Assembly: GCF_001887355.1 (NCBI RefSeq)
Contig: NZ_MPIN01000017.1
Span: 62,001-126,000 of the forward strand
Direction of reading: 5' to 3'
Length of the DNA stretch: 64,000 nt
DNA from: Cystobacter ferrugineus
GTDB taxonomy: Bacteria; Myxococcota; Myxococcia; Myxococcales; Myxococcaceae
Shown here: positions 18,979-29,277 of the stretch, in pieces
How the letters are laid out: every line of letters starts with the position of its first letter
Numbering within the stretch: position 1 is the stretch's first letter
Notes under the pieces: generated by a model
Told to the model about the DNA's origin: nothing
What the model saw: the letters and a program-made list of their open reading frames with translations, nothing else
Database searches by the model: none
Translations under genes and position numbers: made by a program

Positions 18979-21156
18979 ATGCACCTGAAGAAGAGCGTCA
19001 AGATTGGCGAGGCCGAGCTGAGCATCGAGACGGGCCACCTGGCCAAGCAGGCCGATGGCGCCGTGGTGGTTCGCTATGGCGACACCATGCTGCTCGTCAC
19101 CGCGGTGAGCGCGCGTGAGAAGAAGGACGTGGACTTCCTCCCGCTCACGGTGGAGTTCCAGGAGAAGCTGTACGCGGCCGGCCGCATCCCCGGCAGCTAT
19201 TTCAAGCGCGAGGGGCGCCTCACGGAGAAGGAGACGCTGGCCAGCCGCATCGTCGACCGCTCCATGCGCCCGCTCTTCCCCGAGGGCTACGCCTACGAGA
19301 CCCAGGTCATCGCGAGCGTCATCTCCTCGGACCCCGAGCACGAGGCGGACGTGCACGGCATCACCGGCGCCTCCGCGGCGCTGTGGGTGTCGGACATCCC
19401 CTTCAACGGTCCCATTGCCGGCATCCGCGTGGGCCGCGTGGGCGGCAAGCTCGTGGCCAACCCCACCGCCAAGCAGCGTGAGCAGTCGGACATGGACATC
19501 GTCCTGGCCGTCAGCCGCGAGGCCATCGTGATGGTGGAGGGTGGCGCCGAGGAGGTGAGCGAGGCGGACATGGTGGCCGCGCTCGAGTTCGGCAAGCAGT
19601 CCGCCCAGCCCGCCCTGGATCTCCAGGACGAGCTGCGCCGCACGCTCAACAAGACCGAGCGCTCCTACGATCGCATCCCCGCGGTGGCCGAGGACCTCAA
19701 GGCCAAGGTGCGCGCGCTGGTCTGGGACGGCATCGTCCAGGGCTACACCATCAAGGAGAAGCACGCGCGCTACGACGCGCTCTCCAAGGCCAAGAAGGAG
19801 GCCGTGGCCAAGCTCAAGGAGCAGCTCGCCGAGGCCTACACCCCGCTGGTGGAGAAGCACGCCAAGCAGGTGGTGGAGGACCTCAAGTACGAGCACATGC
19901 GCACGCTCACCGTGGACGGCGGCCGCATCGGTGGCCGTGGACACGCCGAGGTGCGCAACATCACCTGTGAGGTGGGCGTGCTCCCGCGCACCCACGGCAG
20001 CGCGCTCTTCACCCGTGGCGAGACGCAGGCGCTCGTCGTCACCACGCTGGGCACCACCGAGGACGAGCAGCGCCTGGAGCTGCTCAACGGCCAGTCCTTC
20101 AAGAAGTTCATGTTGCACTACAACTTCCCGCCCTTCAGCGTGAACGAGACCAAGCCCCTGCGCGGTCCCGGCCGCCGCGAGGTGGGTCACGGCGCCCTGG
20201 CCGAGCGCGCCCTGCGCAACATGATGCCCGTGAGCGATCGCTTCCCGTACACGGTCCGCCTCGTGTCGGAGATCCTCGAGTCCAACGGCTCGTCCTCCAT
20301 GGCCTCCGTGTGTGGCGGCACCCTGGCGCTCATGGACGCGGGCGTGCCCATCAAGGCGCCCGTGGCCGGCATCGCCATGGGTCTGGTGAAGGAGGGCGAC
20401 AAGGTCGCCATCCTCTCGGACATCCTCGGTGACGAGGACCACCTGGGCGACATGGACTTCAAGGTGTGCGGCACCGCCCAGGGCATCACCTCCATCCAGA
20501 TGGACATCAAGATCACCGGTCTCACCACGGAGATCATGAGCCGCGCGCTGGAGCAGGCGCGTCAGGGCCGTCTGCACATCCTCGGCGAGATGCTCAAGAC
20601 GATGGCCGAGCCGCGCAAGGAGATCAGCGCCTACGCGCCGCGCATCACCACGCTGCAGATCCGCCCCGAGTTCATCAAGAACGTCATCGGGCCGGGCGGC
20701 AAGGTCATCAAGGACATCATCGCCCGCACGGGTACCGTCATCAACATCGACGACTCGGGCCGCGTGGACATCGCCAGCTCCAACGTGGACTCGGTCAAGT
20801 CGGCCATCGCGATGATCCAGGCGCTCACGCGCGAGGCGGAGATCGGCAAGATCTACACGGGCACGGTGCGCAAGATCGCCGAGTTCGGCGCCTTCGTGGA
20901 GCTGTTCCCCGGCACCGACGGCCTCATCCACATCTCCGAGCTGTCCGACAAGCGCGTCAAGGCCGTCTCGGACATCCTCAAGGAGGGCGATGAGGTGCTC
21001 GTGAAGGTCGTCAGCATCGACAAGACGGGCAAGATCCGCCTGTCGCGCAAGGAGGCCATGGCCGAGCGCGCCGCCGCCCAGCAGGGCAGCGTTCCCGCCG
21101 CTCCCGTCGAGGCCGCCGCCACCACCGAGGCCACCCAGCCCGGCGCCAAGGCCTGA
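18979..21156 (+). CDS. pnp: polyribonucleotide nucleotidyltransferase (PNPase)
   Basis: Phosphorolytic 3'-5' RNA exonuclease of the degradosome. 725 residues: two RNase PH-like domains (first at about 5-140, with FFKREGR-like [13 protein letters not shown]; second at about 320-550, with [14 protein letters not shown]), then KH ([16 protein letters not shown]) and S1 ([28 protein letters not shown]). An Ala/Thr tail closes it. The frame extends upstream to 18712, but the family N-terminus ([19 protein letters not shown]) sets the start at 18979. Confidence 0.97.
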   Translation: MHLKKSVKIGEAELSIETGHLAKQADGAVVVRYGDTMLLVTAVSAREKKDVDFLPLTVEFQEKLYAAGRIPGSYFKREGRLTEKETLASRIVDRSMRPLFPEGYAYETQVIASVISSDPEHEADVHGITGASAALWVSDIPFNGPIAGIRVGRVGGKLVANPTAKQREQSDMDIVLAVSREAIVMVEGGAEEVSEADMVAALEFGKQSAQPALDLQDELRRTLNKTERSYDRIPAVAEDLKAKVRALVWDGIVQGYTIKEKHARYDALSKAKKEAVAKLKEQLAEAYTPLVEKHAKQVVEDLKYEHMRTLTVDGGRIGGRGHAEVRNITCEVGVLPRTHGSALFTRGETQALVVTTLGTTEDEQRLELLNGQSFKKFMLHYNFPPFSVNETKPLRGPGRREVGHGALAERALRNMMPVSDRFPYTVRLVSEILESNGSSSMASVCGGTLALMDAGVPIKAPVAGIAMGLVKEGDKVAILSDILGDEDHLGDMDFKVCGTAQGITSIQMDIKITGLTTEIMSRALEQARQGRLHILGEMLKTMAEPRKEISAYAPRITTLQIRPEFIKNVIGPGGKVIKDIIARTGTVINIDDSGRVDIASSNVDSVKSAIAMIQALTREAEIGKIYTGTVRKIAEFGAFVELFPGTDGLIHISELSDKRVKAVSDILKEGDEVLVKVVSIDKTGKIRLSRKEAMAERAAAQQGSVPAAPVEAAATTEATQPGAKA

Positions 21157-21208
21157 GCTGGTGTGACTCCTCCGCCCCGCGTCCAGCGTGGGGTGGCGTG
21201 AGGTGACA

Positions 21209-21250
21209 GACGCCCTCTCTCCGCTCCGGCGGGGGAGGGCGTCTTGTTTT
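21209..21250 (+). terminator. intrinsic terminator after pnp
   Basis: GACGCCCTCTCTC at 21209-21221 pairs with GGGGGAGGGCGTC ending at 21243, with a short loop, then TTGTTTT. It closes the translation/RNA gene cluster, 52 bases after the pnp stop. Confidence 0.85.
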
Positions 21251-21297
21251 GCGGGCGTCGTTGGTGGGACAAACCTTCTGGCGGGTCTGGTGCGTTG

Positions 21298-22059
21298 ATG
21301 CGTGGGCCCCTCGTCCGGAGCGTCCCCGTGTCCCAGGTCTCGTTGACCGCGTTCTCGCGCTTCCTCGGCTTCTTCCGGTGGGCCTTCATGCCGCTGGGAC
21401 TGCTGGCGCTCATCGCCGTGGGGGTCCACGCCGCGGCGGACACGCTCGATGATCGGCTGCTGACCCTGGTGGATGGGGCCGACGCCGCGTTCGACCAGCT
21501 CGTCAGCCGCCATCCCCTCACCGAGCCCCTCGTGGACCTGCTCTCGCTGGAGCGCCGCACGCTGCTCGCGCGCGTCCTCGCCCTCGTCTGGGAGCTCTCC
21601 GCGGACGCGGTGCTCGCGCTGCCCGCGCTCGGCTACCGCGAGGGGCCTTCCGACTCGAAGGGAGACACGTGGCGCGGGGTGCTCAGGCGCTGCCTGCGCG
21701 CCCCCACCACCCTGCGGTGGCTCCGCCCCCTGGCCACCGCGCTCGTCGTCGTGGCCGGCGCCTGTGTCGTGGCGCGGCTCGTCCAGGGGACGGTGTACCT
21801 CTCGTGGCGCGAGCTGCTGGGTGAGCCGGTGGCGGATGGGGTGGCCCGGGTCCTCGCGCTCGCGGCGCTCGGGGGGCTCCTGTGGCGGTTGGGCGCGCGA
21901 GCCGTGCTCCGCAACCTCCAGCACGCCGACGCGGCCTCCGCGGAACATGCACGGGGCTTCCTCCGCGCCCTCTCCCATGGGCTGCCCGGCTCCGCGGTGG
22001 TGGTGCCCCTGGCGCTCGCCGCCCTCGACGCCACCTCCCTGCACTCCTTCCTGCGCTGA
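21298..22059 (+). CDS. uncharacterised membrane protein
   Basis: About 253 residues, family not recognised. Hydrophobic helices are visible near residues 22-42 ([21 protein letters not shown]), 150-172 ([19 protein letters not shown]), 195-215 and at the end. No catalytic motif is evident. Start ATG 21298; the frame opens a little earlier, inside the pnp terminator. The next gene, an M23 peptidase, begins 15 bases downstream, so a shared transcript and an envelope role are plausible. Confidence 0.7.
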   Translation: MRGPLVRSVPVSQVSLTAFSRFLGFFRWAFMPLGLLALIAVGVHAAADTLDDRLLTLVDGADAAFDQLVSRHPLTEPLVDLLSLERRTLLARVLALVWELSADAVLALPALGYREGPSDSKGDTWRGVLRRCLRAPTTLRWLRPLATALVVVAGACVVARLVQGTVYLSWRELLGEPVADGVARVLALAALGGLLWRLGARAVLRNLQHADAASAEHARGFLRALSHGLPGSAVVVPLALAALDATSLHSFLR

Positions 22060-22074
22060 GGAGCGGCCCCGCCC

Positions 22075-23112
22075 ATGTTCTCGCGCCCCACCCGCGGCCT
22101 GCTCGACTTCTCCCTGGCTGTCCTCTGTCTGTGGACCGCCTGGCACCACACGCCCGCGGGCGCCCTGGTCCGGCGCGGCACGGCCTGGGTCCTCGGCCGC
22201 TCGAGCACCGCCCGGCCCCTGCTCTCCTACTACGAGGGCACGGGGGGCGCCGTGGTGCCCGAGTTCCCTCCCGGCTCCCCGGCGAGCCCCTTCCCCATGG
22301 GCGCCGCGCCCGTGCTCGTCTCCAGGGAGCCCCCTCTCGCCCAGGGCACCTTCCTCGCGCTCAAGGGCCTTCCCGTCGAGGCCCGCGCGCCCGTCCACGC
22401 GCTCGCGGGTGAGCTGGGGCTGACTCCCGGCGCGCTGCTGGATGAGGCCAGAGGCCCCGAGGCCGCGCGGCGATTGCTCGAGGCCCTGGCCCCGGAGTTC
22501 CCCGAGGAGGAGGTTCGTCTCGCGGCCCTCTTCGCGGGCCCCATCCCCACCCGCTACGCACTGGCTCGCGTGACGGCCGAGGGCGGGACGCCGAGCCTGG
22601 AACACCTCGCCCGGCATTGGCCCTCGGGCCTCGAGGCGGCCACGGGGGCCGCGGCCCAGGCGCTCGCGCTCGCCACGGCGTTCGGGCTCGCGTGGCCCGT
22701 GCCCGAGCACACCCCGATCTCCAGTCCCTTCGGCTATCGCCTCCACCCCGTGCTGGGTACGCGCAAGCTGCACACGGGGGTGGACCTCGTCGTGCGCGAG
22801 GGCTCCCAGGTGCTCGCGGTGGCCGAGGGCAGGGTGCGCCGCGCGAGCGAGGACGCCGTGAATGGCCGCGTGCTCGTCATCGACCACGGGCGCGGGGTGA
22901 CGACGGCCTACTGCCACAACTCGGAGCTGCTGGTGCGTCCGGGGGAGCGGGTGGCACGCGGTGCGCTCATCGCCCGCTCGGGCAACACCGGACGCTCCAC
23001 CGGGCCGCACCTGCACTATCAACTCGCCTTGTCCTCCCAGCCGGTGGATCCCCTGCGCTTCCGCACCCGCTCCCGGCCGCCGCCGCTCGCGGGAACGGCG
23101 GGCGAGCCCTGA
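22075..23112 (+). CDS. M23-family peptidase (LytM-like, membrane-anchored)
   Basis: 345 residues. The N-terminus has one hydrophobic segment (about 9-24) that serves as anchor or signal. The C-terminal 120 residues form the M23 domain: [24 protein letters not shown] carries the first His and Asp ligands, and [10 protein letters not shown] carries the HxH. All zinc ligands are present, so it is likely an active peptidoglycan endopeptidase in the periplasm. The central region is specific to this lineage. It lies between a membrane protein and dut. Confidence 0.9.
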   Translation: MFSRPTRGLLDFSLAVLCLWTAWHHTPAGALVRRGTAWVLGRSSTARPLLSYYEGTGGAVVPEFPPGSPASPFPMGAAPVLVSREPPLAQGTFLALKGLPVEARAPVHALAGELGLTPGALLDEARGPEAARRLLEALAPEFPEEEVRLAALFAGPIPTRYALARVTAEGGTPSLEHLARHWPSGLEAATGAAAQALALATAFGLAWPVPEHTPISSPFGYRLHPVLGTRKLHTGVDLVVREGSQVLAVAEGRVRRASEDAVNGRVLVIDHGRGVTTAYCHNSELLVRPGERVARGALIARSGNTGRSTGPHLHYQLALSSQPVDPLRFRTRSRPPPLAGTAGEP

Positions 23113-23155
23113 CCGGGAACTCGCTTGCTCCGGGGGACGTGTTACAGCGTCGCCG

Positions 23156-23611
23156 ATGACCTCGCCGATCGTCGTGCGGGTTCGCCGGGTGCGGACCCAT
23201 CCGGAGCCCCTGCCCCTGCCTCGCTACGAGACGGCGCTCGCCGCCGGAATGGACCTGCGCGCGGACATCGAGGGGGAGTTGACGCTCGGGCCGTTCGAGC
23301 GGGCGGCGATCCCCACCGGGCTGGCCATCGCGCTGCCTCCGGGGTTCGAGGCGCAGCTCCGGCCCCGCTCGGGACTCGCGCTGCGTCATGGCCTCACCCT
23401 GTTGAACTCGCCCGGCACGGTGGACGCGGACTACCGGGGGGAGGTGCAGGTGGTGCTGGTGAACCTTTCCTCGCACCCCTTCACCGTGAAGCGGGGCGAG
23501 CGCATCGCGCAGCTCGTGGTGGCGCCCGTGTCACGCGTTTCTCTCGTGGAATGGGAAGTGTTGGACTCCACCGAGCGCGGTGAAGGCGGCTTCGGCTCCA
23601 CGGGCCGCTGA
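23156..23611 (+). CDS. dut: dUTP diphosphatase
   Basis: Hydrolyses dUTP to dUMP, keeping uracil out of DNA. The 151 residues hold all five trimeric dUTPase motifs: [35 protein letters not shown] and the C-terminal GGFGSTGR that closes the active site. The ATG at 23156 gives the standard N-terminus (the frame runs further upstream inside the M23 gene). Confidence 0.97.
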   Translation: MTSPIVVRVRRVRTHPEPLPLPRYETALAAGMDLRADIEGELTLGPFERAAIPTGLAIALPPGFEAQLRPRSGLALRHGLTLLNSPGTVDADYRGEVQVVLVNLSSHPFTVKRGERIAQLVVAPVSRVSLVEWEVLDSTERGEGGFGSTGR

Positions 23612-23722
23612 CTGCGGCGTTCCTTGCTCCCCGTTGTCGCGGCGCGGTAAGAGATCTCCGGGTAAAACCGGGAGGACCCCTTCTCCCCACCTGCCCTCCA
23701 CCTCCCCCGGAGTTGAACCGTT

Positions 23723-25981
23723 TTGCTCTGTCAACGCTGCGGCAGCCCTGTCCCCGACAACAGCGCGTCCTGCACCACCTGTGGGCTGAAGCTCGCGGGG
23801 GCCTCGGCGGGAGGAGCGGCTCCGCGTCGTCGCACGGCGACGGTGGAAGCCCCCTACAAGCCCGGCGACACCTTCGCCCGGCGCTACGCCATCCGCGAGG
23901 TGATCGGCCCGGGCCCGGTGGGCCACGTGTTCCGTGCGCAGGACCTGGAGATGGACGTCGAGGTCGCGCTCAAGGTCATCAACCCCCGCCTGGTGCAGAT
24001 GCAGGAGGAGCGCACCCAGTTCTCGCTGGCGCTGCGCGCGGGCAAGAAGCTCACCCATCCGCACCACATGCGCGTCTACGAGGAGGGCGAGGATCGCAAC
24101 CGGCCCTTCTTCACCACGCAGTTCCTGGAGGAGGGCACGACGCTGCGGCGGAAGATCGAGCAGCGCGTGTCCCAGGGGCAGCGCTTCTCCCTCAAGGAGG
24201 TGGAGGCGCTGCTGGTGCAACTCGTCGAGGCGCTGGACAGCGCGCACCGCTACGGGCCGCACTCGGACCTCAAGCCGGAGAACATCTTCCTGCTGCCGGA
24301 CCTGCTCAAGGTGACGGACTACGGTCTGGCCCTGGGCATCCCGCGCCTGCCCTACATCCAGGCCCAGAAGGCGTGGAAGGTGGGGTGCTACCTGGCTCCC
24401 GAGTACTTCGAGGGCGGGGAGCTGGACACGCGCATGGACCTCTATGCGCTGGGCATCATCGTGGGCGAGATGCTCACGGGCCAGGTCCCGGAAGAGGACG
24501 AGGTGTCCGAGCTGCTGGCCTACGAGGCCGATCTGCCCTCGGGCATCGAGGCCCTCTACCGGCGCGCCACCAACGCCAACCCGCTCGCGCGCCCGAGGTC
24601 CGCGGGTGAGTTCCTCTCCGACTTCACCGCGGCGCTCTCCTCGCGTCCGCGGCCGGCGGCGGTGCGGCCCGCCACCCAGGGCCCCGGTCGCTCCAAGGCC
24701 CGGCAACAGGTGCCCTTCAGCCTCACCGCCGAGCTGGCCACGGCGACCCCGCGCGCCAACTCGCTGCCCCCGCCCGTTCCCACCTCGGAGCTGCCCACGC
24801 TTGGCTCGCCCACCGTGCAGGTGCCGACCGTCGGCCATGGACCTCCTGCCGACTCCGACGAGGATGACGTGAAGACGGCGGTGGACGAGGCGCCGAAGCC
24901 GACGTCGGAGACCCCCATCTCGGAGCGCACGACGCTCGAGCTTCCCCAGGTGGAGCGCACGACGCTCAAGATTCCCCAGGTGGAGCGCACGACGCTCGAG
25001 ATTCCCCAGGTGGCGGTGACCGAGGAGATCGTCCCGCCGGATGCCACCCAGAAGCTGGATTCCGAGGCCCTCGCGGCCATCATGGACACGGCCCAGTCGT
25101 CCACTTCGAGTCCGGCTCCGGCCCCGAAGGCCCGCGCGCAGCGCGCCGAGCCCCGGCCTCCGGTGAAGGCCGCCGCCCCGTCGAGCCGGGCCGCCACGCG
25201 CACGGATCCCGTGATTCCCGTGGCCCGTCCCTCGCTCTTGTCCCGGCTGTGGATGCCGCTGCTGGCGGTGGGGGGACTGGGCCTGGGCGCGATGGCGGGC
25301 TACGGCCTGCTCAAGTGGCGCCAGGCGTCCCAGGCTCCGGCCGCGCCGGTGGCGGGTGCTCCCTCCGTCGCGACTCCCCGGGAGGAGGCGGGCGCGGAGC
25401 CGCTGCTGCCCGCGAGCGGGTGCCCGAAGGGGATGCGCCGGGTGAGCGGAGGCACCTTCAAGATGGGCAAGGAGACGGCCGAGGAGGGCACCGCCGCCGA
25501 GCCGCTGCTCATGCCTCGGCAGGTGGCGACCTTCTGCATCGACGAGTTCGAGTTCCCCAACCAGGCGGGGGCCGCTCCCCGGGTGGACGTGACGTGGGAA
25601 GAAGCGCGGACCGAGTGCGCCAGGCTCGGCAAGCGCCTGTGCTCCGAGGACGAGTGGGAGAAGGCCTGCAAGGGGCCGGGCAGTCTGCGCTACCCCTATG
25701 GCGCCACCTTCGACGCCAAGGGGTGCAACACGCAGGGCAACGCCGGGGAGCCGGCCGCCTCGGGTGCGTTCGCCCGTTGCCGCTCGGGGTATGGGGTCGC
25801 GGACATGTCGGGCAACGTGGCGGAGTGGACCGAGTCCTCCATGGGAGGCGCCGATCGGGTGCAGAAGGGCGGGGCGTTCAATCGCCAGCAGCCCTCGGTG
25901 CGCTGCTCGGCGCGGATGAGCGCGGAGCCCGATTCGAGCTCCGCGTCGGTGGGGTTTCGCTGTTGCAAGGGGGAGCCGTGA
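23723..25981 (+). CDS. Ser/Thr kinase-like protein with N-terminal zinc ribbon and C-terminal sulfatase-modifying (FGE/SUMF1) domain
   Basis: 752 residues from TTG 23723. A zinc ribbon opens the protein (Cys3, 6, 17, 20). The kinase domain is at about 50-310, with Lys in VALKVINP. The usual HRD is HSD (HSDLKPENIF) and DFG is DYG, and the Gly-loop reads GPGPVG. The catalytic Asp residues remain, but activity may be altered. A Pro/Thr-rich linker holds three VERTTLEIPQ-type repeats. One TM helix lies at about 508-530, then an FGE-like domain (565-750: GGTFKMG, GNVAEWTES, FRCCKGEP). Its stop overlaps the next gene's start by one base. Confidence 0.88.
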   Translation: MLCQRCGSPVPDNSASCTTCGLKLAGASAGGAAPRRRTATVEAPYKPGDTFARRYAIREVIGPGPVGHVFRAQDLEMDVEVALKVINPRLVQMQEERTQFSLALRAGKKLTHPHHMRVYEEGEDRNRPFFTTQFLEEGTTLRRKIEQRVSQGQRFSLKEVEALLVQLVEALDSAHRYGPHSDLKPENIFLLPDLLKVTDYGLALGIPRLPYIQAQKAWKVGCYLAPEYFEGGELDTRMDLYALGIIVGEMLTGQVPEEDEVSELLAYEADLPSGIEALYRRATNANPLARPRSAGEFLSDFTAALSSRPRPAAVRPATQGPGRSKARQQVPFSLTAELATATPRANSLPPPVPTSELPTLGSPTVQVPTVGHGPPADSDEDDVKTAVDEAPKPTSETPISERTTLELPQVERTTLKIPQVERTTLEIPQVAVTEEIVPPDATQKLDSEALAAIMDTAQSSTSSPAPAPKARAQRAEPRPPVKAAAPSSRAATRTDPVIPVARPSLLSRLWMPLLAVGGLGLGAMAGYGLLKWRQASQAPAAPVAGAPSVATPREEAGAEPLLPASGCPKGMRRVSGGTFKMGKETAEEGTAAEPLLMPRQVATFCIDEFEFPNQAGAAPRVDVTWEEARTECARLGKRLCSEDEWEKACKGPGSLRYPYGATFDAKGCNTQGNAGEPAASGAFARCRSGYGVADMSGNVAEWTESSMGGADRVQKGGAFNRQQPSVRCSARMSAEPDSSSASVGFRCCKGEP
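24923..25012 (+). repeat. 30-bp tandem repeat, three copies, in the kinase-FGE gene
   Basis: Three in-frame copies of a unit starting GAGCGCACGACGCTC encode ERTTLELPQV-like decapeptides with small variations. They contain Thr-Thr pairs and could be phosphorylation sites, which is inference. Confidence 0.9.
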
Positions 25982-26931
25982 TGAGCCGGTGGTGGGCGCT
26001 GGTGCTGTGGTGGGCGTGCTGGGTGCCCTGGGTGGCCGTCGCCGCGGAGCCGGCGCGTCCCCGGGCGGTGGTGGTGAAGTCCGCGCCGCTCGCGCCCTAT
26101 GCCTCGGTGGTGGCGGGCTTCGGTGCCGAGGTGCGCGCCGAGGTGGTGGAGGTGACGCTGGAGGACAGTGCCCAGGCCGCGACACGGGCCTTGCAGCGCA
26201 TCGCCGCGCAGAAGCCGGCGCTGGTGCTGGCCATCGGCCCGCTGGCGGCCAACACCGCGCGCCGCTCGCTGGGCAAGGACGTGCCCGTCCTCTTCGCCAT
26301 GGTGCCCTACTACGAGAAGTATGGCCTGGGGGGCCCCAACCTCACGGGCATCGCGCTCACCAGCGACTTCGAACCCGAGCTGTCCGCCCTCAAGGCCCTG
26401 TCCCCCTCGGTGAAGCGGGTGGGCATCCTGCATGACGCGCGCTTCTCCTCCGGCAGCGTGGCGACGGCGCGCACCGCCGCGGAGCCGCTCGGCCTCACCA
26501 TCGTGCCCCTGGACACGGATGCCGAGGCCAAGGTGGACAAGGTGCTCGCCGGCGCGAAGGACAAGGTGGACGCCCTGCTCATGGTGGCCGACAAGACGGT
26601 GGGCAACGCCTCCGTGGTGCAGCAGCTCATCTCCTTCGCCACCGCCCAGCGCCTGCCGCTGGTGGGCCTCACCCCGAGCCAGGTGCGCGAGGGCGCCACG
26701 CTGGCGCTCGCGCCCAGTCCCACCGCCATCGGCCAGCAGGCCGGGCGGCTGGCCAACCGCATCATCCACGAGAAGGTCGACCCCGGAGCGCTCGCCGTGG
26801 CACAACCCGAGGGACTGGACATGGCCATCAACCTCTCCGCCGCCGGCAAGCTGCAGGGCTCCAAGAACGTGGTGCTGGATCTGCTTCGCTTCGCCGCCAG
26901 GAGGGACTTCCCCGTGAGGGTTTTCGAGTGA
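25981..26931 (+). CDS. ABC-type substrate-binding protein (ABC_sub_bind family)
   Basis: 316 residues with a signal peptide (WWALVLWWACWVPWVAVAA) and a periplasmic binding fold of the PF04392 type: KPALVLAIGPLAANTARRS, VPVLFAMVPYYEKYGLGGPNLTGIAL, VKRVGILHD, and a second lobe with LPLVGLTPSQVREGATLAL. No permease or ATPase gene is next to it. It may serve as a sensor partner for the kinase-FGE protein, whose stop codon it overlaps. Its own stop overlaps the purB start (GTGA). Ligand unknown. Confidence 0.8.
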   Translation: MSRWWALVLWWACWVPWVAVAAEPARPRAVVVKSAPLAPYASVVAGFGAEVRAEVVEVTLEDSAQAATRALQRIAAQKPALVLAIGPLAANTARRSLGKDVPVLFAMVPYYEKYGLGGPNLTGIALTSDFEPELSALKALSPSVKRVGILHDARFSSGSVATARTAAEPLGLTIVPLDTDAEAKVDKVLAGAKDKVDALLMVADKTVGNASVVQQLISFATAQRLPLVGLTPSQVREGATLALAPSPTAIGQQAGRLANRIIHEKVDPGALAVAQPEGLDMAINLSAAGKLQGSKNVVLDLLRFAARRDFPVRVFE

Positions 26932-28241
26932 TTCCCCGCTATAGCCGCAAGGAGATGTCTTCCCTCTGGACCGACGTGGCCCGTCTGCGCCGCTGGCGCG
27001 ACGTGGAGCTCGCCGCGCTGGAGGGCATGGTGCAGGGCGGCATCGCGCCGCGCGAGGCGCTGGAGGACTGTCTGGCCCGCGCCGGTGACTTCACCGAGGC
27101 GGATGCCGCGCGCATCGAGGAGATCGAGCGCACCACCAAGCACGACGTCATCGCGTTCCTCACCTTCATGGAGGAGCGCATCGGGCCGAGCGCGCGCTGG
27201 CTGCACCTGGGGATGACGTCCTCGGACGTGCTGGACACGGCGCTGGGCATGTCGCTGCGCGACGCGGCGGGCCTCATCCTCCAGGGCGTGGAGCGGGCCA
27301 TGGCCGCGGTGGAGAAGCGCGCCTTCGAGCACGCGCGCACGGTGATGATGGGCCGCAGCCACGGCATCCATGCCGAGCCCATCACCTTCGGGCACAAGCT
27401 GGCCATCTGGTACGACGAGCTGCGCCGCGCGAGGACGCGCATCGAGCGGGCCCGGGACGTGGTCTCCGTGGGGATGATTTCCGGCGCGGTGGGCACGTTC
27501 GCGCACCTGCCCCCGTCGGTGGAGGTGTTCGCCTGCCAGAAGCTGGGCCTCACGCCCGCGCCGGCCTCCAGTCAGATCATCCAGCGGGACAGGCACGCCG
27601 AGTACTTCTCCGCGCTGGCGCTGCTGGGCTCGAGCCTGGAGAAGTTCGCGGTGGAGATCCGCCACCTGCAGCGCACCGAGGTGGGCGAGGCCGAGGAGCC
27701 CTTCACCGCGGGCCAGAAGGGCTCGAGCGCGATGCCGCACAAGCGCAACCCCATCCTCTCGGAGAACCTCTCGGGGCTGGCGCGGCTCTTGCGCGGCTAC
27801 GCGCTGAGCGCGCTGGAGGACGTGGCGCTCTGGCACGAGCGCGACATCTCCCACTCGTCGGTGGAGCGGGTGATCGCCCCGGATGCCACCATCGTGGCGG
27901 ACTTCATGCTGCACCGCTTCTCCGGGCTGATGGAGAACCTGCGCGTCTACCCGGAGCGGATGCAGAAGAACCTGGAGCAGCTCGGCGGGGTGGTCAACTC
28001 CCAGCGCATCCTCCTGGAGCTGGCGCGCAAGGGCATGGACCGCCAGGCCGCCTACGTCATCGTCCAGCGCAACGCCATGCGCATGTTCGAGCAGGGCGTG
28101 CCCTTCCGTCAGGCGCTGCTGCAGGACAAGGATCTGCTCGCGGTGATGACGCCGGCGGAGATCGAGGACTGCTTCTCGGCCGGCTACCACCTCAAGCACG
28201 TGGACGACATCTTCCAGCGTGTGTTCGGGCGCCGCGCGTAG
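26928..28241 (+). CDS. purB: adenylosuccinate lyase
   Basis: Acts twice in purine synthesis: releases fumarate from SAICAR and from adenylosuccinate. 437 residues starting from GTG 26928, with the family signature SSAMPHKRNPILSENLSGLARLLRGY, GRSHGIHAEPITFGHK (catalytic His) and TSSDVLDTAL. It is convergent with purC, only 25 bp apart; purC makes the SAICAR that PurB cleaves. Confidence 0.97.
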   Translation: MIPRYSRKEMSSLWTDVARLRRWRDVELAALEGMVQGGIAPREALEDCLARAGDFTEADAARIEEIERTTKHDVIAFLTFMEERIGPSARWLHLGMTSSDVLDTALGMSLRDAAGLILQGVERAMAAVEKRAFEHARTVMMGRSHGIHAEPITFGHKLAIWYDELRRARTRIERARDVVSVGMISGAVGTFAHLPPSVEVFACQKLGLTPAPASSQIIQRDRHAEYFSALALLGSSLEKFAVEIRHLQRTEVGEAEEPFTAGQKGSSAMPHKRNPILSENLSGLARLLRGYALSALEDVALWHERDISHSSVERVIAPDATIVADFMLHRFSGLMENLRVYPERMQKNLEQLGGVVNSQRILLELARKGMDRQAAYVIVQRNAMRMFEQGVPFRQALLQDKDLLAVMTPAEIEDCFSAGYHLKHVDDIFQRVFGRRA

Positions 28242-28266
28242 AGCGGGCGCGGCGGCCCGGGGGGGC

Positions 28267-29226
28267 TCACTTCAGGTAGCCGCGTGCCTGGAGGTTCTTC
28301 TCGATGCGCGCGTGCACGTCGCCCGGCTCCAGCGCGAGCGGCGTGCCGGTGAGCTGCGCGTAGGCGGCGAGGTACTTCTCCGCGAGCGACACGCGCACGT
28401 CGTCCGGAATGGCGGGCGGCGTGCCGTGGCCCTGGAAGCCGCGCTCGCGGATGAGCCACTGGCGGATGTTCTCCTTGTCCAGCATCCGCTGAGCCTCGCC
28501 CTTGGCCAGGCGCGCCTCGTACTCGTCGGCCACCCAGTAGCGGCTCGAGTCCGGGGTGTGCATTTCGTCGATGACGTACAGGTCATCGCCCACCTTGCCG
28601 AACTCGTACTTGGTATCCACGAGGATGAGGCCGCGCGTGCGCGCCCACTTCTGGCCCTCGAGGAACAGCCCGCGCGCCGCCTCGGTGATGCGCGCCCAGT
28701 CCCGCGCGCTCACCAGGCCCCGCGCGAGGATCTCCTTCTCGGAGATGGGCTCGTCGTGCTGGCCGTACTGCGCCTTGGTGGAGGGCGTGAAGATGGGCTC
28801 GGGGAAGGCCTCGTCCTTGCGCATGCCTTCCGGGAAGGCCACCCCGTAGGCGGTGTGCGTGCCCTTCTGCAGGTCGCGCCACAGGCTGCCGGTGAGGTAG
28901 CCGCGCACCACGACTTCCACCGCGAAGGGCTGGCAGGCGCGCGCGACGATCACGTTCGGATCCGGCATGTCCAACACGTGGTTGGGCACGATGTGGCGCG
29001 TGCGCTCGAACCAGAAGTGGGCCAGCCGGTTGAGCACCTCGCCCTTGAAGGGGATGGTGGTCAGCACGTGGTCGAACGCGGACAGACGATCCGAGGTGAC
29101 CAGCACGAGCCGGTCCCCCTGGCGGTAGGTGTCACGCACCTTGCCCTGGTAGTGCTCGCCGAGGGAAGGCAGGTGAACGCGCCCGAGCGTCTGGGTGAGC
29201 TGGGCGTGGAGTGCGGAGGTAGTCAC
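28267..29226 (-). CDS. purC: SAICAR synthase (phosphoribosylaminoimidazole-succinocarboxamide synthase)
   Basis: Joins CAIR and aspartate using ATP, the step before PurB. 319 residues, the length of the longer PurC class (about 300). Motifs: GKVRDTYRQGDRLVLVTSDRLSAFDHVL, VEVVVRGYLTGSLWRD, ILVDTKYEFG and DEMHTPDSSRYW. It reads towards purB, so the pair is convergent. Upstream, 51 bp separate it from a lipoprotein gene on the same strand. Confidence 0.97.
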   Translation of the reverse strand: MTTSALHAQLTQTLGRVHLPSLGEHYQGKVRDTYRQGDRLVLVTSDRLSAFDHVLTTIPFKGEVLNRLAHFWFERTRHIVPNHVLDMPDPNVIVARACQPFAVEVVVRGYLTGSLWRDLQKGTHTAYGVAFPEGMRKDEAFPEPIFTPSTKAQYGQHDEPISEKEILARGLVSARDWARITEAARGLFLEGQKWARTRGLILVDTKYEFGKVGDDLYVIDEMHTPDSSRYWVADEYEARLAKGEAQRMLDKENIRQWLIRERGFQGHGTPPAIPDDVRVSLAEKYLAAYAQLTGTPLALEPGDVHARIEKNLQARGYLK

Positions 29227-29277
29227 GAGAGAAGCGCCTCGGCCCCGTGAAGTGGGGCACAGAAAGAGGCGCGGACT

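Noticed and set aside
18595-23022. Minus-strand open frame of 1475 codons opposite pnp
   Set aside because: It covers pnp, the spacer and the next plus-strand genes. Composition is Arg/His/Gly/Ala-biased with no domain, and pnp on the other strand is certain.
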